A stretch of DNA of 64,000 nt from Casuarius casuarius (Eukaryota > Chordata > Aves > Casuariiformes > Casuariidae). A program made the position numbers and the translations under genes. Positions 34,901-48,545 of the stretch are shown in pieces; the stretch's first letter is position 1; every line of letters begins with the position of its first letter. The notes under the pieces were generated by a model. That model did not search any database. It was not told the origin of the DNA and saw only the letters and a list, made by a program, of their open reading frames with translations. The stretch spans positions 370,446-434,445 of the forward strand of contig PTFA01000112.1 in the NCBI GenBank assembly GCA_003342895.1, read 5' to 3'.

Positions 34901-37900
34901 ACTTGTCATCTGCTCATCTCACTGGCCATCTCTGTTCAGATGAAGCCCAGAATTACGCCAGAGCATGATATTTAAGGCTTAAAAAAATAGGCAGGACCCC
35001 AAATCCACCTACCTCTAGAAACACATACAGTTCTTATTGCCACTATTTCCCATTTTCAAGAGATCTCAAGTTCACAGCCATAAATATCAGCCCTAACCAC
35101 CACGTGAACTCTTACTCTTTAACCAACTATTTATTACAGTGGGTCTTTGATTACCAGGCAAGCATCTGTTATAAATGCCACCCATGTTCTCAGACAACAG
35201 GACTTCAAATGTTGAGCAGCTTCCCATAACCAAGATCTAACATCTTTACATTCTCTTTTTTCTCTGGCCACCTCAGTGTTAGTGACTCTCTCGCCAGTTA
35301 GCAGCCAGCCTGGTTAAGAGCACTTAACTTTACACGTCTGTCACGGGACCCTCCAATATACCCTGTCACATCTTCCTCCGGCAACTTGAAACCAAAGCAC
35401 GAGAGCATGCCTGTCTCGCCAACAGACAAATGGAGACCCAGCTATATTTCATAATTGTACAACATACAGGATGAAAATCCTTCATCCTTAAAGTTGCTTC
35501 TCATTTAGAAATAGTTATTTAAGAAACCATTACAGAAACATTTAGTTCAGGAGTGCAATCACTCGCTTCATTTTTCTACAAACAGAAATTTCAGGCTTTG
35601 GGAAAACCAGGCCCTCTTATGAGCAAGCTCTACATGTACCCAGGCAGACTTGTGTGTTCCCTTGGGGAGACCCAGCAGCACTCTCGTTTTCTTGTTAAAA
35701 CTCAGGAAGTTTGAGTTTCCTGGTGAGAGCAGAATAAAATAACTCATTTCAAGTAGGAGTAGCTGAGAACAGAGCTGTCCAAGAGCCTCTGTACAGGCCT
35801 CCATCCAAATGCTCAACTCCCACTCTTGTCAGTACTTGCAAGCGTTTAATCCAATAGAGGTTCTTCACCAACCTACAGCTATTTCATGACATGCCTGTCT
35901 TGGGGCATAAAATTCGAGACAGCATCCCTTTAAACCAAATGCATGTGTTATATAATTGAAGGAGTTTCACAGGGGAAAATGGCAAAAATCCCACTGTCAG
36001 TAAGAAGAAAATGTGTGATCTAGAGCACAGCATTTCACTTTAGCTCAATATCCCATAAGTTTCTAAAATACAGGCTATTAAAACAAGTTGAAATAAACAA
36101 CAATGAGGAAAAAAAAATCACTTGTGTGCCATGAAAGCAAGAAGTGGGTATCACTTTCCAACAATAAGCGCTGCGCTAGTCCCCTTGCACTGGCGTACTA
36201 ACTGGGAGGCTGGGATTGTGCCTGTCCACATGTCCTTTGGCAATTTCGGTTAGAGCAGAATCTTTTTTTTTTTCCGTCTCTCAAAAATCCTAATACACGT
36301 GCCATGTGTAAAAAGATGAAGCATAATTTGCTATCAGGAAGATGGCAGAAGAGTAGGAGACAGACCTGCACCTGAGCAGACACAACGTTATGCGAAACAG
36401 AGCAGAAGTGACGGGTATTCATAAAACCCTCCCGTACTACTTTCAAATCCACATGCTTGTCTTTGCAGTCCACAGCATTTCTCAAGCCATTCTGTACTAT
36501 GTTCATTATTTGCTTATTCCTCCCTGAGGTAGCTCTTCCATTTATAAAAATCACATCTTCGTTCCTCGTGCAGGTCAGGCTGCTACACCTGCAAAGCTTA
36601 GGAAACCTGCAGTTAAGTCTTTCCTTCTGCCTGCTTGGGCTCAGATCTGGGCAGCCCCTCTACTGCTTCTGCAGGCTCCACAGAAGGTCCATGTCATTTC
36701 TTTAAAGCAAACACTTCATTAAGTGATGAGGCACAGCTCTGAGCTCACATGCTGCTTTCTTGTAGTAATGTGTGTACACTTATCTGAAAAAGCAGAAAGG
36801 AATAGAAAGTCAATACATTTACTGTGTCCCTGCAGCTGCGTAAACGCCAGTGTAAACTGAGCCATTTGTTCTTGAAGTCAGGGGACACCGATCCTGTGAG
36901 GAGGTCTTTGCCTAACAGTTTTCAGTATGTGAAATAACTGCAGATTTTCACCTGATTATCTGATGGCTACTAGTAGACTAACTCATCGTACAGCCATTGA
37001 CAAAATACACCTCAGTTAAATTTTGAGCGAGACCTATTGCGCTTTAGCCAGCCTAACAGTGGCCCTAGCCACAAGAGGGGCATCCTGTGTGTGACTTGCC
37101 TGCTTTCTGCATGGCAGAGGCTCAAGGTCAGGCTGGCCCATGACTGCAGGTCAGCCCGCAGGAACCAGGCTGCCGCGATGGCAGCAGGAAAGGAGCAGCG
37201 TACTGGACACAGTGCCCTGGTCCTGCATCTGCCGGACAACGCTCGTCCGTGCAGCTTGCCATTGAGAAAATGGCAATTCCCCAGGTGATTTACCAGTATC
37301 GTTGGATTTCAGGTGGTGGCTGGATAACAGGCATGGAGAATGAATGGCTGAGGTCTTACAAAATTTAATTAAAAAAAAAAATCCAGACATGTTGAAGGGG
37401 TAAAGCCAATAAAACCTCCTCACTATACACTTTCTATACATTATTTTGCTGGTGCGGGGTGAGAAACAAGCAGAGGGAATAGAGCTACGTGTCCCTTCTT
37501 TAAAAGGAAGGTGACGGAGTACCTGAGAAATACTGTAGCTGGAACACTGTTTCCCTTACCTAATGCCGTTCCTTGCCCAGTATTAAAGGAAAGTAATCTT
37601 TCAGTAGCATTTCAGCCACCTCAAAGGGCAATTTAAAAAATAATGCGAGTTTTTGATGTTTAAATAAGCTTTCCCAGCAATTACTTGTTAATAGCATCCA
37701 GAGGCTCCAAGTAAGATGCAGGACCCATCATCCCAAGCAATTTATAGTAGCAATACATAGAGAGAGACCAAGGATTTCAAGGGAAGGAAAATGCTGGCGG
37801 CAGGGAAAGGGGGGAGGGTTAAAAACCACAAGTAAGATTGCTAAGTATATCCAACAACTAAAAACTGGAATAAAAGCCGATGCCATGCACCAAAGCCCTC

Positions 37901-37969
37901 TGGAAATACAAACTGTTAAAAAAAAAAAGAGTCGTTACTTCCTCGTTTGCCCAGTCAGCTCGGACGCAG

Positions 37970-38310
37970 AGGCTTTGCTGCAGCCCGTGCTTTGGAGCAC
38001 CCCAGCCTTTCGCTGCCCCGTTGGCAGCCGGGTGCCAGGCGGGGCCGGCAGGCAGGTACGCCGCTCCTGTGCCCCGCGAGGCAGGGCTGCCTGGCCTGGG
38101 AACTCAGAAGGACTCTGTGAGCTGGCAAAGAAATCACCGAACTTCCCAGAGGAGGCAAGGCCCAAGAGAAGAAAAAAAAAACCTTACTATCTTGCTTAGA
38201 AAGCACCTTGCAGCTCCCCTCCACACCAAGGCTCTGCCCTGTTTGCAAAGCACGTTACTGCTGCCGCGCTGCAGTCGGTGCTCCTCCGCGGGGCAGAGGA
38301 ATGCCACGCT
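37970..38310. promoter_or_regulatory. Short GC/CpG-rich patches
   Basis: GC-rich segments at about 37970-38110 and 38260-38310 with clustered CpGs. Overlapping plus-strand ORFs of 185-197 codons are low-information and match nothing I recognise. A second candidate site for an upstream HIC2 exon or an enhancer. Confidence 0.25.
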
Positions 38311-39875
38311 GCAGCAAGTTTGCTCGCTTTCAGGTTCACGTGGAAGCAGTCCAAGCTGCTCAGCTTCTGACAGCTCTCCAACTGCTCTTCCACGCTGTAT
38401 TGCTTTACATTACATTGCTTTCCCTGCCAGGAGGCACTGCTGTATTACAGTACAATCGTCTAGCAAAATGTAAAACTGATTTTTTTCCCCTTCCAAATAC
38501 CGACGGACTGTTGCCACTGCAGTTGCAGCTATATGCCCTGCTCTGTGTTAGACTCCCCAGTTTTTGTGCACATACAAGAGATTTTAGAGTCTTTATGGGC
38601 AGCACTTGCCTCCTGCTCAGCCTCCTTCCCTCCCCGTCATGCTCCACAGCCCCTTCCCCTGGGGCAGCCATCCTCGACTGCCAGCCCAGCATATCACTGC
38701 TGCAGGGGTTAAAATGCCTAAGCCAGCACATTAGATACAGTATCAGGCAATCCGACCGTCTGTAGCAGCAAACATAGAAAGTGAGAAAAATAACTAGAAA
38801 CACTCTAGTGACTCATAGCTTCGTTAACACGCTCAGCTTTTTGTTAAGTCAGAATTTTAACAAAGTAAGGAGACTACAGAGGCATTTCGTAACATAAGAG
38901 TTTTTAAGGTATTAGGAAGCATTTGGCTCCTAATTCTATTCATTTCAGTGTGCTTTACATTAGTCATAAGCTGCAAGGCAAAGCCAGCTCCCCGCACTGC
39001 AGTGTACCTAGTTCCCCTTCCACTTCTGAACTACAAAAACGGCCCTATTATAATAGAGCAAAGGTCTAGCTCACTGTCTGGTCTTCGATAACCAGAACAG
39101 TGCCAAAAAAATGCAATGAGATAGAGTAGAGTACAAGCAATCTTTTCCCATCTTATACTTTCCCCACTTGTTAAAGATTTTTTGATCCAGAGGTTGTTTC
39201 CAGACCACCACTTTTAATATGGACTTATCTATCCTTCATCAATTTTTTCAATCCATTTAGGCTTTTGTTATGCATAATACTCTTTGGCAAGGAGTGTCAC
39301 AAGGCAACTACTGCTGGACAGAATGCCCCTCTCTGCCAGTTCTAAATCCACTGAGTTAACACAAAACAAGTATTATGAGGAGCTGTTCCCTATTCCCCTT
39401 CCCCACCCCATTCCTGATGGTAAAACATCTGCAATTCTTGTGCTCAGTCATCTCTTCTCTATGGTCGAGAGGGAAATCCTGCTGCCGGACTTCAGACCAT
39501 CTTTGACGGCCTTCTCTGGACCTCCCCTGGGCCTGCTCTGCCTTTGAGAGTGGGGAATCAGAACTGCGCCGTGTGTAAGATACTGGCACACCATGAATTT
39601 ACATAGCAGCACACTGATGTTTTCTGTTTGGGTTACCAGCTTGGGTAAACACCCAGAAAGCTTGTTGATCACCTAGGGAGTGCAGCGTTTTCTCCCAGTT
39701 GGACTGTAGTCTCTCTGGAAGAATTTGGGGGGACACATTTCAGACAGTGATCTCAGCAGTCTGCTGAGATGGCAAGTGAAATTTTTCATCTCCCAACAGC
39801 TGCTGCCACAGATCTCTCAACTTTTTACTCAATTAACGGAAGTCAAAGAAAAAAAGAAGTTTGTTTGTACGTTGC

Positions 39876-39892
39876 TTTTTTTTTTTTTTTTT
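39876..39892. repeat. T17 run
   Basis: Homopolymer. Confidence 0.85.
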
Positions 39893-42118
39893 AAATACCT
39901 GGGGCTTACAGTGGGAGGAAGTAATTTGGAAAATATTGTTCCATCATGAAGAGAGAGGAGGAGAATGGCATCCTAAAATCGCGAGGAAGGAACCTTTTCT
40001 CATTATCTGCACAGAGGCTAAGGTTGAGATACTTAGTACTTTCCCTCAGCTCACATGAAACCTTCTTTGACTAATTCAAAGAAGGAAATTATTATCTACA
40101 GGTTGACTTTAAGAGTGCCACGCACCCCCCACATACCATCTGCCTGTGGAAGTACAGGGATCATCCCAACAGAAGAGAAAGCCCGTGCCCAGGTGGGCAC
40201 CTGGAGCTCTCCCCGAGGCTCAAATGAGCCTCGGCCCCTGGGAGAGGACAGCACAGATGGCACAAAACCAGCTTCAACGGAGCCTGCTCTGTCACAGGCC
40301 AAAACATAAAACATGCTCTATAGGAGCAACATCCCAGTTAACCCAGTTAGAGCATTACCCCACTGTCTGCAACTCTGTAGCACACAGAGCAAGAACCAGC
40401 CTTAGGAACACGTCCCCGTGAACACACCCCTTCATTCTGCCCTTCCTCGGGTCTCTTGATCTTACATTTATTTAATTCTTTGCTGTTTAAATAGAAACAT
40501 ACGTATTTTCTGCATTTAGTCCCAAAGAAAGACTTTTGTGCCCAAGTTCTCACCTGATTTTGCCACTATTAGTGGGACTTACGTAAGGCCCTACAACAAA
40601 TCTTGCTTTGTTTATAAGCAGACAACAACAACCACCCCGAAAGCATTACTTGCTGGTTTTGTTAATTTACGTTCATAACTGGTGCAACTTGGCTGATTGT
40701 TTCGTGAAGGTATACTAAACTCATAACAGAAAACCCTTCCTTTATTGTCAAATGTCTATTTAAAAAAACAACACAACAGCAAAAGCCACACACCCATTTC
40801 CTGGCCTGCAGCATGCTCGCTGCTGCCGCTGCCCAGCCTCGGCGTGGGAGCAGAGCGCGGTGCTCTGTCAACGCACAAGCAGCCAAAGGCAGAAACACCC
40901 TCTCCCTGGCCAGGGGAGATAACTGGGGTCCCTCCTCTTCCCTCTCCTACCCATCTGCCAGAATCCTTTCTTTGCTCCCAAAAAGGTCACGCAAGGCATC
41001 AGGGCCCTTTCTCCCACTATCACTTGCCTTTTTTGAAACTCGCACCTCTCAGATCCCTGCCATTTCCCCCTGCAAAGGCTTCCCAAGTCTTCCAGCCCGC
41101 AGCTACTGAAAGCTCACGGCTACTTTCTTTCACCCGTGCATCCAGCGAGAACTCCCCAAGGCAGGGAAGCAGAGGGTACATGGATCCCCTCAACGGGCAG
41201 GGGAAAGCACTGTTGCTTTAAAATCTACGTTGACCAACCACACCAACTTTCTCAAGCTCATCGCAGCAAATATCCTGGCCTTAAGAAATTTCCCAGGCCT
41301 CTGCATATTACTATGGGTGACTCTCCTGCAAGGATCAGTCCGGCTTGGCACCTTGATGCACAGTTCACTACCTTGCCTCGTCAGTCATCACTAGTCCCAA
41401 GAGGTGTGCTCCACCAAATACCCGCTCCATATAATTGCTTGGCTTATCTCCCTGCTCTTAGCTCATCTGCCATGGCTCCAAAGGCCATTAAAATTAGAGA
41501 GATATATACTTGCAGATCCAAATCCATCTACCTGTGTAATACCTTGTGCATCACTTTTTCTTACCAGGACTGTCAGTCACAATGCTTGGCTGCAGTTTCT
41601 CCGTGCTTCATAGTAGCAGCTCAGACACTTCCAAATTAGTGAAAGCTAGGAGAAATACCAGAGCAGTTTGTTTGACCCCAGTTTCAGAATTTCTGGGAGG
41701 CATCATAACACACCACGAGAAAGATAATACAAAGCATAAACTTATGAGCTGGAACACTGGATCTTGAGGTACCCGTGCAGAAGACTGAGCAGGTAATTTG
41801 AGCAAACACAGAATCCTGTGAATGTGCAGTTAACAAAAGTAGCTCAAGACAGTTTAACAAAGTAATAGCACAGACACATTTTACTTCCATAGTTACAAAC
41901 CTCTCAATCTGAATGAACAAACTGTTGAAATAACCTTTGTACACGGACACAACCCTACTGCTGCCTACAAGCATAAGGCAGCTCGCAAAAGCTGGGTGAA
42001 TAGCATAAGGCAGTTCAACAGACTGGAAGCTAAACTTTCCTTCTGGATAGTTCATTTTTTGAATGTTTTGCATAGAGTGCCTGCAAAAATAATTCAGCTA
42101 CAACCGGGTGCTTTAAGT

Positions 42119-42133
42119 GTGGTGGTGGTGGTG
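42119..42133. repeat. (GTG)5 microsatellite
   Basis: Five GTG units followed by a short G-run. Confidence 0.85.
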
Positions 42134-43679
42134 GGGAGAAAAGTCCCTCTCCTTCTGTTCGAAGTAAAGTAACGTGGGACAGGACATCATTTTTACCCAG
42201 TGGGATGAGAAATTCCACCAAATCCCTTACTAGGGTTCTGGCATAGAGGCAACCCAGAAAGTCAGCCAAAGATCTGGTCACACCCATCACCATTACTTTC
42301 TGAGAATGGAATGAGAGAAAGTTGCACTTAAATTTTGCACACATTTGCTTCAAATGTTAGTCAGCTCAATTTTTTCTCTTTTGAAATCTCTCCCTCTCTC
42401 ACACAGACACAAATCACTACTGGTATTTCTTCTGAAATCCCCACTCTTAAAGTGCTGAATCCACTAGATGGCTTCCCGATTAATGAACTCCCTTGTTTAT
42501 AAAATGCTGCCATCCGACGAGGGAGCAGAACCAGCTAGGAGGCTGAATACAGAAAACATCCACAATGAGCAGAAAAATTATTACTGTAAAGCAGTTTTCA
42601 AAAAGTGCCTCAAACAAGACAGCGGCAGTCTGTTCAGAACTGCGCCAGGCGGGAAGAAAATAGAGTCACAGGACTAGTTATTTGCTGCTCTCCAGGAAGA
42701 TGAGCACGAATGCATAAGGAAGCAGTTAGCATCTCCTGCCTCACACTGGACTCCTGTCCCAGCCTTGAGCTGCAAAAAGTCAGCATGTTCTGCTTGCTCA
42801 CATCTCCTTCCTTTGGTAACTAACTGAGGACATGTTACTTAGCTTTAGCGTGAGCCAAGATAATGCATTTCCTCTTAGTCTAAAAACATCTAGTGCCAGC
42901 TCAACTGGTTTCGGACAAGATTTGGCTGAGAAGAATGAGGATGCCCTCTGCGAGATGTTCTGGCCTCTCGTGGGCGTAACTCCCAGCAGCCCAGCGTGGG
43001 CATGACTTGAACTATTGATAATGTTACCGCAGAAAATGCAAGTTAGCTCAGTTCTGTCTCCCAGCTGACAGTACAGGATTTCCATTCACCTAATATCTTC
43101 AATATCTATCCTTTCTTTCTGAATGCAGAACCATTACTGGTGAGAACTGGTTACCCACGGTAAGGGAATGGGCTCTTCTTGTAAGCCACGGAAAGGGGAC
43201 AATGGGTGAATATACTTTGCAGTTGGAGAAGAGTACTTCTTATCATCTAGGACATTTCTGTAAAACCACTTTCTCAACTCTTGGTTTAATTGGATAAAGG
43301 AATTAAATATTTTCATATGTATAGAACATCACTGCAAAGATTTGCCGTCTGAAACAGCTATACGTTGCTCTCTCTCCACATCCACCATCGACAAGTAAAC
43401 ATTTCTTGAGTGGTCATCCAGGGGAGATGGAACTGGGCAAAGCTCAGTACCTAGCCAAGCTGACTCTTCATCTAAAAATGTGAACACCACAATGCTGGAA
43501 GTCTTGGAGATACTTCACAGTGGTTTCACTACATGCATGTTTATCTTCAAACAAATGCTTGTAATACTTTCCAGCAAGCTGATAATTTTCCTGCTGTACT
43601 AAGTTTCCTTCCCTACTTTACCTATTTGGGAGAAATTTTATTGGTAAATAACATTTGCACATCATATTTGTGCTTGGAA

Positions 43680-43752
43680 AAAAGTCAAGTGGAGAGGTGA
43701 AGAAACTTGCCCCAAAGTCACAACAGCAGCTGCAGAGCTGGAGAGAGACCCC
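43680..43752 (-). repeat. MIR-like SINE fragment
   Basis: The plus strand reads gaggtgaagaaacttgcccc, then aaagtcacaacagcagctgcagagctgg-like sequence. This is the familiar 'acttgcccaaggtcacacagc...gcagagc' block of MIR-family SINEs, here in reverse orientation. The match is diverged and partial. Confidence 0.5.
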
Positions 43753-43889
43753 CTCCCCCCCAGCCTCACTCCTTAACTCTTGCCGTTTTGCAACTAAACA
43801 AAAGCATAGCCAACAGGCAGTTAGATAAATCAGAAACCTGCACAGCAATCTGGCTTCAACCACTTGAGCTAAAGCTGCTTCTTACAGTC

Positions 43890-43990
43890 AGTAGCGAATC
43901 GCATCCACCTCGGCTCAGAGGCGAGCCCCGGGAGCCGCCCGGCAGGCAGGCCCCGCTGAGACCCCCTGATCTATCCCCGGCGTTAGGCAG
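43890..43990. promoter_or_regulatory. Short GC/CpG-rich patch
   Basis: About 100 bp of GC-rich sequence with clustered CpGs between two old repeat fragments. Too short for a standard CpG island. Confidence 0.2.
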
Positions 43991-45926
43991 AACTAGTATC
44001 CAAGGTACCTATCGTGGCAGCATCTGAATGCAAGTATCAGAGCACTTTACAGACAAAAAGGTCTTTCCCCCAGGCTGTTTAAAATTTGCATGTTCCTCTG
44101 TAGCACCGAAGACAGCAGCAATGGTGATTCATTAAGATAATGATTTAAGTAGGAGGCTTAAGAAAGTCAGGGTGGATTAACATCCAAAGGGCTGCAGTTG
44201 GAGCTTCTCCACTCCAGCCTGCCACCTTCCCTTTTAAGAGAAGGGAAGAATTCCAAAAGTCAGGAGAAGAACTATGAAATAACAGCAACTATATCAAATA
44301 AACCGTATTACACTGAAACACAAGAACACTGTTTCTCAACAAGGTCAAGCACAAAATTTCACACTACAGGAAAAATTTCTTTGGAGTGATACACTATTGG
44401 CTTTTCCTTCCTTTTATTTAGTTTGTTAGTGTAGGCTCTTCTCAAACAAGACTGCAATTTTTTAAAAAAAATAAAGTTACTTTTTATCCACCTTAGAAAC
44501 AATAAAACACAGCCAAATAATTGTCTTTTCCTGCTACTGGGTAATCAGGTGGATTTGATAAATTGATTGTTCTACACGATACAGTAAATATACACATAAA
44601 AAAGCATACTCGTCCTTTCCACACCCCCAACATTTAATGGAACTGTAATCAGTTACAAGTTAACACGTGCTCTCTGTCCATAACACAGGGTTAATGCTCG
44701 GACAGTAACAGGCAGCTAAGACTTCATCGCTGCTGAGAGAAGCCTTTGTGCAATAAGTTTGATTTAAAACTTTCTGTTGCATCCCAGAGAAATGCACAGG
44801 CAACCAATTTGGCTGTTCTGCTCACTCACAATACTTGCAATAGGGCATCCCAGTGTGTATTGCCCCACTCACCGCTAGCTGTGCTTGGTCTGAATGTCTT
44901 CTAGGCACTCTATCCCATGCTGATTCAGTACAGAATAGCTTCCTAGAAAGCAATTATAGAAAGAGTAAGGGTTTGTCTTAAAAAGGGGTTATTCCAGAAC
45001 AGCTATTCCTTATTAACTATTCCCAATCACCTCTTTGTTAGGATACTGAAGTTAAACAGGAATAGCTCTTCCGCTCAAATTTGTAACTTGCCTTGGTCCA
45101 AATCAATGACCCTGTTTATAGATGAGCCCGTATTTAGCACAGTATCATACAATCACATCTATGGGTGCATCAATAAAAATAGGCTCACAGTTGCAGTGAA
45201 AGTAGAGCTGCTGTGTGGACATAACTCTGTTGTAACTTGGGCAGATAACAGGGTCAAGAAATATGTTAAAAAATATAGTTGTTCCTGTAACGTAAGTCCT
45301 TGTCAGTACTGAATGTGACATTTTGTACTTGACAGGTCTCTGGATCTGTTTTCTTCAAACTTGGTTTAATCCTTAGATATTTAGAGACCTTAACAGTGGA
45401 GAAGTTTTGAGTTCTGTAGCTTCTTTGTTTATTAAGTTCTTAGCTTGCAAGATTTCTCATCCAAAAAGTACTGAGAAAGTACCTGGCACATCTTGGACGC
45501 TTATTGAATACATTAAATAAATCAAACGTTTTATGATAAAATTCCACTCCCCCACCCCAAACAGATGTAGGTGCAAGTCAAAGACATTGAAAAATTGCAC
45601 TAAAATTGATTTTGCTCCAGTTTTCCCCAAAGGAAAAAAATTGTGTGGGGGTTGAGACAAAAACATGGAAAATTTCAGCTATCATGAAAAACTGAAAAGA
45701 GAAATGGAGGAAAGACAGAAACCAAAACTGAACTTGAACTTTAGAGTACGCAACTTGTATCCTCTACAGTGTTCTGTATTACAACAATTCCTGGACTTAA
45801 ACATAAAGTGAAAGACTTTTCCTTGGGCTCATCACACTTATAAAGCAAAATGTGAGATAAGTTAACTCTTGATTTCTATTTAGGCGAAATCACAGATCCA
45901 TAAAATAAGTTTTTTGGTGGATTTCA

Positions 45927-46060
45927 GAATCATAGAGCTGGACCCAACATAACGGAGGATGTCTGTCACAAAACCGGCAGGGAGTATTACTTATAGTTTT
46001 TCATGAATTCCTGCAGTACAAAGATCTGAGAAAAAAGTCTTGAACACCTTCAGCTTGAAA
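45927..46060 (-). repeat. Old CR1-like LINE 3'-end fragment
   Basis: The segment begins AGAATCATAGAGCTGGA and continues with GGCAGGGAGTATTACTTATAG and a diverged tail. This resembles the reverse complement of a sauropsid CR1 3' end, whose terminal ATTCTATGATTCT repeat gives AGAATCATAGA on the other strand. Heavily decayed, with no coding part. Confidence 0.45.
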
Positions 46061-47138
46061 TATATTCAAAGCCATCACGTTGCATGTGTTATAAACAGGG
46101 AACAGAAGCGGGCTGTTAGCGTATGACCTGGTTTGGCTTTGGTATACCTGACTATTAAACATCACAGCCACTTCCTCAACTGATGATAAGCCCTATCCAG
46201 TGAGCAACGGTCCTCACCGCGTATTTGGCATCTTTCCTGGTAACTGCACCCCACGCTCAGGAGGCAGCTCTTCCGCCCTTTTCTGCTCAAGGACGAGGTC
46301 CTGCTCTGCGGGCCAAGCCTCATGCTCTTGTGTCACTTTACCCTACGACTCCAGGGATAAATGGCACTTCCCACTTTGACCACCTGCATGATTTTCCATG
46401 TCAGGGGTCTGTGCCACAGGCAGTTGGCTTCTGGTGAGGGGCGTAGGACAGAAAGTCTCCACGGGCATCAAACGATGCCATGGATGCCACTTCCAAGGAT
46501 GATACTAGCGTCTCAGAGGAACTCTCTGACAAAGACGGATGCGGAGCTGAGGATTTCAGGACAACATTCAGCTGCCTGACCCACAAGACTATTTCTCGTC
46601 CCCCTGCAACTCCTTATTCACACCGCACCTCCCACATCCAGTGTCACCCTGACAAAGCTGGTCCATCCCGTACACTGAGTAAATCAGGGATCCTGTGTCA
46701 AAAAATAGCAGGTGATCCAGCCTGCAATCACTTGATCACAGTATCTGCGTCACCTTCAGTCCCTCTTTGTACATATGTGATCTTAGTCAAGGTATTTAGC
46801 AATTTATAATCAACTTTTATGGTTTCTTTTCCCCATAGGAGAGAAAGTTGAGAGAAACATGATAGGAAAAGGAAGAGACAATTACAAATATACGCAAGTC
46901 AAATCAGGCAAAAAAGAAACTGAAACCACTTCCAGTCTCTCTATCCAACAAATTCCACTCTCGTGGTCTCTGGCACCGCTTCACAGTAACCCTAAAGATG
47001 TTCACCTGCTCCCACAGCAATAAGAAACCAACAGCGAAACAGGAACAAAGCAGCTCCCACCTAGAATGACCAGCGTAATCCCCCAACAGCATATCACAGG
47101 GGGAAAGCCTGATTATCTTTAAAGCAGAAGAAAAACAA

Positions 47139-47173
47139 ACACACATGCACACACGCACATGCACACACACACA
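47139..47173. repeat. Imperfect (CA)n microsatellite
   Basis: CA repeats interrupted by ATG and CG; the other strand reads as (TG)n. Confidence 0.85.
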
Positions 47174-47721
47174 GCTCTACTGCTGTGCACTACTTGCATC
47201 CTCCCCATTTTCTATAAGCATCTAATATCAAGAGATTTATATTCAGGCCAAAAGCTCACGCTGGCAGGAGAGGAAAGTACTTTGGAGAAGAGAGGGAAAG
47301 AAAAAAAAAAAGCCTACAGTTTCTTGGCTTGCGATCAGCAAGCTGGATGCATTCTGTGGAACTAGGCCAAAGTGTTAGTTATTATATTCAAGAGAACATC
47401 TGAATCCCAGCACAAGGGAGCCGAGTTTGCGGCTCTCATTTATGCTGTATATCAATTGAATATCAAACCACATTTTCCGCCTTCTGAATAATAAAGCTTA
47501 ATAGTTTGGGACTCCCATATGGTCTATTGTTAAAATATTTCCAAACACTGGCTGCTGTTTTATTTCTGAAGGAAAGATTTCTCTTCCCTCTTCAAGCTTT
47601 ACTCATTTAAAAGAAGCTTGTAGCAGAAGTTAAATACATTTGTCTCATAAACATTTCTAGAGTTCTGAGAAGCACTGAAAAATGAGAGGATAAGAAAATG
47701 CAAATATATTTTGAAATTGGC

Positions 47722-47743
47722 TTTTTTTTTTTTTTTTTTTTTT
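47722..47743. repeat. T22 run
   Basis: The longest homopolymer in the window. In minus-strand sense it is an A22 tail-like run, but no retrocopy was recognised next to it. Confidence 0.9.
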
Positions 47744-48229
47744 GTCACATGCAAATGTTTGTTCCAGGCAGAAGCAGCTGGTGCCACCAGGCTCTGCTGT
47801 TCAGAACAGGGGGTGCAGAAGCTTTCAGAAACCATGAGCTGCTCTAACAAAGGAGGACCACACAGACTCAGACCATTCACAAAAGGACCCAGGCCGATTA
47901 TTTGACTATTACTTACAAGGAAGCTTGGCCAGTAATGTAGGCAATAAATACTGGAGAAACCTGTTCTGTGCATAACCCGGGTTTGTCTTTTCACAAGTCC
48001 TTCTCTCTAATTAGGTACTCATTCCTGGAGGGCATTGCTGATGGATGGAGTGTATCAATTTGGCATATTAAAAAAAAAAGTTAAGAAACTTGTTAAATAA
48101 TAAAAGCATCGGCATAATAAACTCTCTGCAGCGTGTTACAAACAGTAACTAATGCTCCTGCCCAGTCACATCAGAGAGGAATACTCCTAGTCTTTCTACA
48201 TTTTGCAGAGAAGGATTTGGTGGCAGAGA

Positions 48230-48545
48230 GATGGTGCGACTTGCACGGGCTGCAGGCAGCCCTGCTCAGAGCCAGACGAGAACCGCGAGAGGCCCGTCTT
48301 CCAGCCCTGCGCTCACACCCCGGCTTGATGAGCATGGGAGGGCTCGACCGCTCGCAGGGAGCAGAAGTGAAACTGCTCAGTACTGCCTAGTTCTGCACTG
48401 GTGCGAACCGCGAGGCTCCAGCCAGCCCGGCCCTTCTCCTCTCCCAGGAGAGCTTCAGGCTCTCGGCAGGGAGCTCGCAGGGTGGCACGGCCTCGCATTT
48501 CTGCAGTCACTCAGCAAAGCCGGAGGTGCTGTGCTGGGCATGGCC
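48230..48545. promoter_or_regulatory. GC/CpG-rich patch
   Basis: About 300 bp with raised GC and CpG, flanked by AT-rich DNA. Overlapping plus-strand frames (up to 171 codons) look like composition effects. It could be a distal promoter or enhancer of the HIC2 locus. Confidence 0.25.

Larger units (their letters stand above)
28501..43640. other. Non-coding stretch, no recognisable gene
   Basis: Short unrecognised ORFs only. It contains a C11/A10 tract at 31885-31905, a T17 run at 39876-39892, a (GTG) run at 42119-42133 and the GC-rich patch near 38 kb. It is either further HIC2 intron or intergenic, depending on where the HIC2 promoter is. Confidence 0.45.

Noticed and set aside
37880..38765. 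Two overlapping plus-strand ORFs of 185-197 codons
   Set aside because: They overlap in different frames over a GC-rich patch, are rich in Ser/Cys/Leu with no motif, and are best explained by composition.
47139..47173. CA repeats as a CRISPR-like array
   Set aside because: A plain microsatellite without unique spacers; the sequence is vertebrate.
47722..47994. A22 run (minus strand) as the tail of a processed retrocopy
   Set aside because: The 131-codon frame next to it is unrecognised and crosses the homopolymer; no gene body or target-site duplication was seen.
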